A stretch of DNA of 64,000 bases from CAYTZH01 sp964442285. Lineage in GTDB: Bacteria > Myxococcota_A > UBA9160 > JAFDET01. This document shows positions 1-6,394 of the stretch, piece by piece. The notes below the pieces were generated by a model. It did not search any database and was not told the origin of the DNA. It saw only the letters and a list, made by a program, of their open reading frames with translations. The stretch spans positions 35,415 to 99,414 of the forward strand of contig CAYTZH010000014.1 in assembly GCA_964442285.1 (NCBI GenBank), written 5' to 3'. The position numbers and the translations under genes are program-made. Within the stretch, counting starts at the first letter, position 1. Every line of letters begins with the position of its first letter.

Positions 1-324
1 GGGCATGGTCGGCGGCCGGACCGACTCGCCGTCGGCGGTGCGGGTGCGCTGGAAGAGCGGCACCGCGTGCACCTCCACGCGCTCGGCAATCGGACCGCGG
101 CCGGTCTCGGCCACCTCCTCGTCCGAGCGCAGGTCGATCACCGCGCTCAGGCCGATCTCGCCGAGGAGCTGGTCGAGGTCCGCCGGGGTCAGGGCGTGGA
201 GGCCGTCGGCGCGGAAGACCTGGCCCGTGCGCAGGCGCCGGCCGTCCGCGGCGGCGTAGCCGCCCAGGTCGCGGAAGTTGAAGCAGCCCTCCAGGGCGAT
301 CCAGCGTGCGAGCCCGTCCGCCAT
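1..324 (-). CDS. Tyrosine/serine phosphatase family protein (N-terminal part, runs off the window)
   Basis: The minus strand encodes 108 residues from an ATG at 324 and continues past base 1. The visible part begins MADGLARWIALEG and then shows the hallmark F-N-F-R-D-L-G-G-Y, followed by DGRRLRTGQVFRADGLHALTPADL and VIDLRSDEEV. This is the N-terminal pattern of the PF13350 (Y_phosphatase3) dual-specificity/protein-tyrosine phosphatase family. The catalytic H-C-x(5)-R loop lies further downstream, outside the window, so activity cannot be judged. It is divergent from the CBS/DksA-like gene at 512, and the 187 bp between them must hold both promoters. Family call is confident; substrate is unknown. 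Confidence 0.8.
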   Translation of the reverse strand, partial: MADGLARWIALEGCFNFRDLGGYAAADGRRLRTGQVFRADGLHALTPADLDQLLGEIGLSAVIDLRSDEEVAETGRGPIAERVEVHAVPLFQRTRTADGESVRPPTMP

Positions 325-490
325 GGGCGAGAGGGGTAGCCCACGCCCGGACGCCTCGCTCGGACGCCTCGCCCGGGCGCGCAGGGTGCGGCGTTGTGCC
401 CCGGGGTCGGGACAATCCGACACGCCCCACCTTCGTTTGGCACCACCCGATCGCCTGGATGCCTCCAGGGCTGGCCCATCCTTTGCAATC

Positions 491-507
491 CACCTCCTTC
501 AGAGGTG
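491..507 (+). promoter_or_regulatory. Possible SD-sequestering hairpin before the CBS-DksA-like gene
   Basis: CACCTC (491-496), loop CTTCA, GAGGTG (502-507) form a perfect 6-bp inverted repeat with a 5-nt loop. The right arm contains the only good Shine-Dalgarno sequence (GAGGT) for the ATG at 512. If the hairpin forms in the mRNA it would hide the ribosome site, a design seen in RNA thermometers and in protein- or RNA-controlled leaders. The sequence shows only the repeat; the regulatory role is inferred. Confidence 0.45.
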
Positions 508-511
508 TGTC

Positions 512-1321
512 ATGGCTACGACCGTCAAGCAGTGGATGACCGGCGATCCCGTCTCGCTCACCGCGGAGGCGTCCGCCCTCGAGGCCCTCGAGCTCATGGT
601 GGATCGGGGCATCCGCCATCTTCCGGTGGTGGAGGACGGCGGCATCGTGATCGGCGTGCTCTCCCAGAACGACCTGCGGGCGGCGCTCCCCCTCGAGGTG
701 GAGCGGCGCAACCGGCTCGGTGCCGAGGATCGCGGCGGGGCGCTCGAGTGGTGCGTGGGCGACCTGATGACCCACGCGCCCCTCTGCATCGGGCCCCAGG
801 CCGACCTGGCGGAGGCCGCCGAGAAGATGGCCGGGGCGCGGGTGGGCTGTCTGCCGGTGGTCGACGAGGCGGGGCGTCTCGAGGCCATCCTCACCGAGAC
901 CGACCTCCTGCACGCCCTCGCCACGGCGCTGTGGTCGGAGCGACTGCAGCGCGGCGAGCGCGACCGCCCGCTCGTGGAGCTCGTGAACGCCCTGCGCAGC
1001 GAACGCGACCGGCTGCTCGCCGAGCTCGCGCGGCACCGCCGCAGCGAGGAGGAGCTGGCGAGCACCCTCCTCGACGAGCCCCTCGATCAGGCCGAGGAGG
1101 CCTCCGACCGGAGCGAAATCCTCGCCCTGGACCGGCTGGACGACCGGGCCCGACGCCGGGTGGAGGCCATCGAGCACGCCCTGAAGCGGGCCGAGGCGGG
1201 CCGCCTCAGCGTCTGCGACCAGTGCGAGGGGGGGATCCCCATGCCGCGGCTTCGAGCGCTCCCCGGCACCACCGTGTGCGTCGCGTGTGCGCGGGAGGCC
1301 GAGGCCCGGCTGCATCGCTGA
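512..1321 (+). CDS. CBS-domain pair fused to DksA/TraR-type zinc-finger domain
   Basis: 269 aa, start ATG 512 preceded by GAGGT at 6-7 nt spacing; the longer open frame upstream lacks coding character. Two CBS motifs are visible, at about residues 5-65 (VKQWMTGDPVS, IRHLPVVEDG, VIGVLSQNDL) and 75-130 (VGDLMTHAP, GCLPVVDEAGRL, ILTETDLL). A charged helical stretch (about 140-230) with DEPLDQAEEASDRSE leads into a four-Cys zinc finger, C235-x2-C238-x17-C256-x2-C259. Helix, acidic tip and Cys spacing match the C-terminal half of DksA/TraR proteins, which enter the RNA polymerase secondary channel. CBS pairs typically bind adenine nucleotides. The fusion suggests a nucleotide-gated transcription factor; that function is inference. 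Confidence 0.85.
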   Translation: MATTVKQWMTGDPVSLTAEASALEALELMVDRGIRHLPVVEDGGIVIGVLSQNDLRAALPLEVERRNRLGAEDRGGALEWCVGDLMTHAPLCIGPQADLAEAAEKMAGARVGCLPVVDEAGRLEAILTETDLLHALATALWSERLQRGERDRPLVELVNALRSERDRLLAELARHRRSEEELASTLLDEPLDQAEEASDRSEILALDRLDDRARRRVEAIEHALKRAEAGRLSVCDQCEGGIPMPRLRALPGTTVCVACAREAEARLHR

Positions 1322-1340
1322 GCCGCGCACGGGGCCAGCG

Positions 1341-2933
1341 CTAGGGCCCCCCGCTCGCGCCGGTCGGCGCCTCCGGCTCGGCGTCCGGCCGCAGGGCGCC
1401 CCGGGACTGGGCCTCGCTGCGGAGCGCCTCCAGGAGCTTCGGCGACGGCTTCCCCGTCACCGGCAGCCCCTGGGCCGACTCGAAGCTCCGGATCGCCTTC
1501 CGGGTGCGGCTGCCGATCACGCCGTCGATCTCGCCGATGCCGTAGCCCAGGGCCACCAGGGCCTCCTGGGTGTCGAGCTTGAGCAGGATCTCGGCCCGCT
1601 CCGCCTCGTAGCCGATGAAGCCCTCCCCGAAGCGGGCCGAGGCGGGCCGCGCGCCCGGCGGCGTGGGCTTCGGGGGGTGCTGCGCCAGCAGCATCCCGTG
1701 CACGGCCCGTGCGAGGTCGCGGTGGTCCTGGGCCGAGTTCTTGCGCAGCACGTTCGAGAGCACCGTCACCAGGTACAGGAGGCGGTCCTGGCCGGCGGGC
1801 GTCTCGATGACCGCCGCGGAGTTCATGTAGTTGCGCTTGTTGCCGTGGTACTTCCTGCACTGGAAGCCCTCCTCGGGCTCGCAGCTGTAGAGGGAGCCGG
1901 ACTTGAAGTACACCGCCGACTGTCTTAACACCCCGGAGGAGCCGTAGCGGATGCGACGCTCGGTGATGTACATGAGCCGCTTGATCTCGCGACTCGAGAA
2001 GGCGTCCACCAGCTCGCCCTTCTCCATCTTCAGGAGGAAGTGCAGCAGCTCGCGGGGGGTCGCGTAGCTGGAGGTACCGTCCACCCGACGCTTGCCCTGG
2101 TGGGTGAAGAAGCTCCCCTGCCGCAACGCCTCGAGGTCGAGCCCGTTGCGGGTCACGGGCTCGGTGATCGCCTTCACGAACAGCGCCGAGCGCTCCTTGC
2201 GCGGAGTCTCGGAGAAGAAGCGGGCCTCCTCCTCGGCCGAGACGGGGTATGCGGCGCCGTAGTGGGCCAGGAGGATCAGGTGCTTCTGGAGCATGCCCGC
2301 CGCCGAGTTGGAGCTGGGCGACATCATCCAGTCGAGGTAGGTGAAGAGCGAGGCGGTGTCGCCCTGCTGGATCGGGCGCCGGACGAGATTGCGGGTCGTC
2401 GGATCGAAGAGGCGCACCGTGTGGTGGTCGTAGACGCTGAACACGTCGGCGGTGATCGTGGCCTCGCGCAGCACCCGCAGCCGGGCGTCGATGTCGTCGG
2501 GGTGCGCGTCGGCCAGGGCCTGGAAGATCGCCAGCGCCACCAGCAGCTTGCCCACGCTGCCCGGGTTCTGGCGCGTGCTGCCCTTCCACTCCGCGTAGCG
2601 GGGTCGCTCGAGGTCCGAGAGGTCGAGCAAGGCCATGCCGTAGCGGTCGGCCTCGGGGCCGAGCAGCGCCCGCAGCCGCGCGGTGAGCTCCGGGTCGGCC
2701 TCGGGGATCTCGAGATCCGGCCGATCGGCGAGGCGGATGTCCACCTGCGCGAGCGGCAGGAGCTCGCCGGCGGGGCGCTTGCGGCCGGGGAGCTCGCCCT
2801 CCTGCACCCAGCGTTGGTGGAGCAGGCGGGAGATGCCCGTGTGCTCGTAGCCGTCCAGGGGATAGGCCGCGGCGAGGCACGGCACGCACAGAGGCAGCAG
2901 GAAAGCGGCAAACCCGCGGAAGAACGCCATCAT
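1341..2933 (-). CDS. Secreted serine beta-lactamase/PBP-fold hydrolase with C-terminal peptidoglycan-binding domain
   Basis: 530 aa from the ATG pair at 2933/2930, chosen because a signal peptide (MMAFFRGFAAFLLPLCVP...LAAAYP) starts there. Three active-site boxes of the serine beta-lactamase/DD-peptidase fold are readable: S-V-G-K (residues 126-129, after NPG), S-S-N (about 207-209) and K-S-G (344-346). The C-terminal 60-70 residues (LDTQEALVALGYGIGEIDG, RTRKAIRSFESAQGLPVTG) form a PGB_1-type peptidoglycan-binding domain. Architecture suggests a periplasmic enzyme tethered to the wall: class-A-like beta-lactamase relative, DD-peptidase or transpeptidase. No Glu166-type omega loop was identified with confidence, so true beta-lactamase activity is not claimed. 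Convergent with the CBS gene, 19 bp apart. Confidence 0.75.
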   Translation of the reverse strand: MMAFFRGFAAFLLPLCVPCLAAAYPLDGYEHTGISRLLHQRWVQEGELPGRKRPAGELLPLAQVDIRLADRPDLEIPEADPELTARLRALLGPEADRYGMALLDLSDLERPRYAEWKGSTRQNPGSVGKLLVALAIFQALADAHPDDIDARLRVLREATITADVFSVYDHHTVRLFDPTTRNLVRRPIQQGDTASLFTYLDWMMSPSSNSAAGMLQKHLILLAHYGAAYPVSAEEEARFFSETPRKERSALFVKAITEPVTRNGLDLEALRQGSFFTHQGKRRVDGTSSYATPRELLHFLLKMEKGELVDAFSSREIKRLMYITERRIRYGSSGVLRQSAVYFKSGSLYSCEPEEGFQCRKYHGNKRNYMNSAAVIETPAGQDRLLYLVTVLSNVLRKNSAQDHRDLARAVHGMLLAQHPPKPTPPGARPASARFGEGFIGYEAERAEILLKLDTQEALVALGYGIGEIDGVIGSRTRKAIRSFESAQGLPVTGKPSPKLLEALRSEAQSRGALRPDAEPEAPTGASGGP

Positions 2934-3063
2934 GATGCGGCAGGGTAGCAGTGAGCCCGGCCGGCGGACGCCCGCCCGCACCTCGGCCATTACCTACCAG
3001 GGAATGGATCTGTTTACGTGTCGGGCCATCCTGTGGCAGGCTCCCGTCCCTGGAGGTCGCCCC

Positions 3064-3879
3064 ATGGCCGCCCGTACCCGCCCGCCCTTCGGCACGCTGC
3101 TGCGGCAGCTCCGGCAGCGACGCGGCTGCAGCCAGCTGGCCCTCTCCACCGAGGCCGGGATCTCGACCCGCCACCTGAGCTTCGTGGAGACGGGCCGCTC
3201 CCGGCCCAGTCGCGAGATGGTGCTGCGCCTGGCCGCCACGCTGGAGCTGCCCCTCCGCGACTGCAATGCACTTCTCACCGCGGCGGGCTTCGCCGCCGCC
3301 TGGAGCGAGACGGATCTGGACCAGCCGGAGATGGGGCCCCTGCTCCGCATGCTGCGCTTCCTGCTGCGCCAGCTCGATCCCTACCCCGCCTTCCTGATCG
3401 ACCGCTGCTACCGGGTGCTCGACGCCAACGCGGCCGGCGGCCGGACCTTCGGCCTGCTGGGCAACGAGGCGCCGGTCTGGCGGGAGCAGCCCGCGAACCT
3501 GCTCCGCCTGACCCTGCACCCGGACGGGCTGCGGCCCCACATCGTGAACTGGGCGCAGGTTGCCGGCGCGCTGGTCGGCCGCCTGCACCGAGACGTCGCC
3601 ATGGCCGGCGAGGACAGCGAGGTGGCCCGGCTGCGCGGCGAGCTCCTCGCCCTGCCGGATCTTCCCGACGCCTTCCAGTTTCCCGATCTCGAGGAGCCGG
3701 CGCTCCCGGTGCTGCCCCTGCACATCAAGATGGGAGAGCTCGAGCTGCGCCTGTTCTCCACCCTCACCAGCGTGGGGACGCCCCAGGACGTCACCGCCCA
3801 GGAGCTCCACGTGGAGGCCTTCATGGCCGCGGACGCCGCCTCCGAGACGCTGCTGCGGGCCCTGGCCGGCGGTAGCTAG
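3064..3879 (+). CDS. XRE-family transcriptional regulator with MmyB-type C-terminal domain
   Basis: 271 aa. ATG 3064 is preceded by GGAGG at 3052-3056, which decides the start. Residues 8-65 form an XRE helix-turn-helix (GTLLRQLRQRRGCSQLALSTEAGISTRHLSFVETGRS...). The rest resembles the MmyB-like ligand-binding region (PF17765): PYPAFLIDRCYRVLDANAAG, a mid-section around NLLRLTLHPDGLRPHIVNW, and a C-terminal HIKMGELELRLFSTLTSVGTPQDVTAQEL. These regulators usually control nearby enzymes in response to a small, often fatty-acid-like ligand. Divergent from the beta-lactamase-fold gene and convergent with the DUF2834 gene, with which it shares the stop tetramer CTAG. Confidence 0.85.
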   Translation: MAARTRPPFGTLLRQLRQRRGCSQLALSTEAGISTRHLSFVETGRSRPSREMVLRLAATLELPLRDCNALLTAAGFAAAWSETDLDQPEMGPLLRMLRFLLRQLDPYPAFLIDRCYRVLDANAAGGRTFGLLGNEAPVWREQPANLLRLTLHPDGLRPHIVNWAQVAGALVGRLHRDVAMAGEDSEVARLRGELLALPDLPDAFQFPDLEEPALPVLPLHIKMGELELRLFSTLTSVGTPQDVTAQELHVEAFMAADAASETLLRALAGGS

Positions 3880-4196
3880 GCCGGGGCGAGCCCGGCCGCG
3901 CGGCGGCGCAGCGACGCCTCCCGGTGGATCAGGTAGGCCAGGGGCCCCGCCACGCCGATCGCGAGCGTGACGGCCACGTACGGCAGGAGTGGCGTGCGTG
4001 AGCTGCGGGCGTCGGCCGCCATCCAGAGCAGGACGAGGCCGAGGGCGATGAAGAGGTCCATGCCCATCAGCACGGTCGAGGGACTGCTCAACGCCTCGGC
4101 GTAGAAGCCGCCGAAGCCGGCGGTGGCCAGCACGTAGCCGGTCTGGGCCAGGAAGGGAATCAGCAGGGCCAGGTAGATCCACTGTCGTGCGGTCAT
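3876..4196 (-). CDS. DUF2834-type small membrane protein
   Basis: 106 aa with three hydrophobic segments (about 5-27, 40-60, 72-92). The pattern MDLFIALGLVLLWMAAD followed by PYVAVTLAIGVAGPLAYLIHRE resembles DUF2834 proteins, three-helix membrane proteins of unknown function. Start ATG 4196. The stop (CTA on the plus strand at 3876-3878) overlaps the stop of the convergent XRE gene within one CTAG. Function unknown. Confidence 0.7.
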   Translation of the reverse strand: MTARQWIYLALLIPFLAQTGYVLATAGFGGFYAEALSSPSTVLMGMDLFIALGLVLLWMAADARSSRTPLLPYVAVTLAIGVAGPLAYLIHREASLRRRAAGLAPA

Positions 4197-4301
4197 CGGG
4201 TCCTCCGTGGGGTGGCGCGGGGACAGGCTACGGAGCGACCGGCCCGGCTTCCATTCCCCGGCAGGTCAAGTCGGCGGGCCGGCTGGGCTAGGCTCGCCGC
4301 G

Positions 4302-6368
4302 GTGCCGGCCCGGACCCCGACGATCCGCTTCGCGCGCCTGCTGCTGGTGGCCGGGGCGGCGCTCTGGACGCTGGACGTGCTGGTCTCGCTGGCCGTGCCG
4401 GGCGCGCTCCTCGGCCCGGGGCCGCCACTGGAGGCCCGCGCCCGCGACTTCGCCGGCCTCGCTGTGGCCGCGCTGCCCCTCGCCCTGCTCCTGAGCCTCG
4501 CGGCGCTGGCCGGCGGTCCCGTCGTCGCGCGCCTCCTGCGCAGCGAGGACGCGGCGGGCGTCTCCGTCGCCCTGCTCGGGGGCGCCCTGGCCGGCCTCGG
4601 CGCCGGGCTCGGGCTCTACGGGCTCTCCGCGTCGTCGCTCGTCCCCCTGGCCGTCACCTTGGCCGCGGTGGGCCTGTGCGTCTTCGCGGGCGTGCGCGGG
4701 CTGCAGCGCCTCGGGAAGCCGGACGCTTCGCTGCTCGCAACCCAGCAGTTCGCCGCCCTTCCGGCCGTGCTGGCGGCCGCCGGCGCGGAGGCCCTGCAGA
4801 GCGGGCGCGGCGCCGCGGTCGGCGTCGCCCTGCTGGCGTGCGTCGCGCTGGCGGTCAGCGTGCGCGGGGGACTGTCGCGAAGAGGAACGCGGGCGACGGT
4901 GGCCGCGCCCCCGCTGCTCGCGCTCGCGTGCGCCGCGGCGCTGGTGGTCTCGGGCGGCCGCCCGCCGGCGCTCCCCCCGCTCCCGCCCACGCCCGGGCCC
5001 GCACGCCTGGCGACCGCACCCCCGATCGTGCTCGTCGTGCTCGACACGGTGCGCGCGGACCACCTGGCCCTCTACGGCTACGCGCGCGACACCATGCCGG
5101 CGCTCGGCGCCTGGGCCCGCGACGCGCTGGTCGTGAAGCGGGCCGTCTCGCCGGGCGGCTGGACGTCGCCCTCCCACGCCTCGCTCTTCAGCGGGCGCAG
5201 CGTGTCGGGACACGGCATCCACTACGCCGGGCCCCGGCCGGCGGGGGGCCCGCTGCTCCGGACCCGCGCCCGCGAGGGCATCGACTGGCTCCCGGCGCGC
5301 CTGCGCGCCGCCGGCTACCGCACCGTCGGAGTCAGCGCCAACGCCCTGGCGGTGCCGGACGAGGTCGAGGGCTTCGAGCGGGTGGTCGTCCCCCGCCGCG
5401 AGGCCTGGAACGGGGCCACCCTGGCCGGGCTCGGCCACCGGCTGCCCTTCCCCACCCGACCCTGGAGCGAGGCCCTGCGCTGGCGCGTCCCCTACCTCGA
5501 CGCCGAGGGCGTGGTGGACCTCGCCATCGGCCTGGGCGAGCGGGCCCGCGCCGACGGACGCCCGCTCTTCCTCTTCGTCAACCTGCTCGACGCCCACTCG
5601 CCCTACAACCCGCCGCCCTGGGCCCTCCACGAGCTCGGGCTCGCGCCCTCGCGCCTCTTCGACCGCTACGACCACCACCTGGCCCTGAACGCGGGCTGGA
5701 CCTCGCTGCCCGAAGGCCGCGCGGCCGTGCTGCGCGATCTCTACGACGGCGAGCTGCGCTTCCTCGACCGCCACCTGGCGCGGCTGCTGGCCTGGACCCG
5801 CGAGCGCCTGGGCGACGAAGCGGTGGTGGTGGTGACCTCCGACCACGGCGAGGAGCTCGGCGAGGAGGGGCGCGTGGGCCACGAGTACGGCCTGGCCCAG
5901 CGAATCATCCACGTGCCGCTGCTGCTGCGCGCGCCCGGCGTGGCGCCGGGCGTCGTCGAAGGGCCCGTGAGCACGCGACACCTCTATGCGTTCCTGGGTC
6001 GGCTCGCCGCGGGGGGCGGGGCGGACCTGGCGCTGCTCGCCGCCGGGACCGGTCCCGTGCTGTCGGAGCGCTATCCCTCGGGCTACTACGCGGAGCTCCT
6101 CGGGCCCGAGCACCTGCGGGCCTGGGTGGCCCTCGTCGATCGCGAGCTCAAGGTGCTGGGCCCGTCGGCGGCGGGCCCGCAGGCGATCCCCCTGGACCCC
6201 GACACCTTCGCGGAACGCCCCGACGGGGCGTCCGGCCCCGCCGCCGACGCCCTCGCCGCCCGGATCGACGCCCACTGGCGGGAGGAGCGGGACCGCCGCG
6301 CGTCCGCGGTCCGCGCACCGGACCCCGAGGAGCTCGAGCGCCTGCGCGCCCTCGGCTACGTCGACTGA
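4302..6368 (+). CDS. Membrane-anchored sulfatase/alkaline-phosphatase-superfamily enzyme with Thr at the formylglycine site
   Basis: 688 aa from GTG 4302; an earlier GTG at 4212 would add 30 residues and cannot be excluded. About 200 N-terminal residues contain several membrane helices rich in Leu/Ala/Val. The catalytic domain starts at PPIVLVVLDTVRADHLALYGY (metal-binding Asp near residue 247). The active-site block reads W-T-S-P-S-H-A-S-L-F-S-G near residue 288. Type I sulfatases have C/S-x-P-S-R there, with Cys/Ser converted to formylglycine; here the position is Thr and Arg is His. VTSDHGEELGEEG...GHEYG supplies further metal ligands. Thr nucleophiles occur in phosphotransfer members such as LtaS-like enzymes, so a phosphodiester or phosphotransfer reaction on an envelope substrate is as likely as sulfate ester hydrolysis. 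Confidence 0.8.
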   Translation: MPARTPTIRFARLLLVAGAALWTLDVLVSLAVPGALLGPGPPLEARARDFAGLAVAALPLALLLSLAALAGGPVVARLLRSEDAAGVSVALLGGALAGLGAGLGLYGLSASSLVPLAVTLAAVGLCVFAGVRGLQRLGKPDASLLATQQFAALPAVLAAAGAEALQSGRGAAVGVALLACVALAVSVRGGLSRRGTRATVAAPPLLALACAAALVVSGGRPPALPPLPPTPGPARLATAPPIVLVVLDTVRADHLALYGYARDTMPALGAWARDALVVKRAVSPGGWTSPSHASLFSGRSVSGHGIHYAGPRPAGGPLLRTRAREGIDWLPARLRAAGYRTVGVSANALAVPDEVEGFERVVVPRREAWNGATLAGLGHRLPFPTRPWSEALRWRVPYLDAEGVVDLAIGLGERARADGRPLFLFVNLLDAHSPYNPPPWALHELGLAPSRLFDRYDHHLALNAGWTSLPEGRAAVLRDLYDGELRFLDRHLARLLAWTRERLGDEAVVVVTSDHGEELGEEGRVGHEYGLAQRIIHVPLLLRAPGVAPGVVEGPVSTRHLYAFLGRLAAGGGADLALLAAGTGPVLSERYPSGYYAELLGPEHLRAWVALVDRELKVLGPSAAGPQAIPLDPDTFAERPDGASGPAADALAARIDAHWREERDRRASAVRAPDPEELERLRALGYVD

Positions 6369-6394
6369 GCTAGGTCGATTGAGCGGCTTCCATC

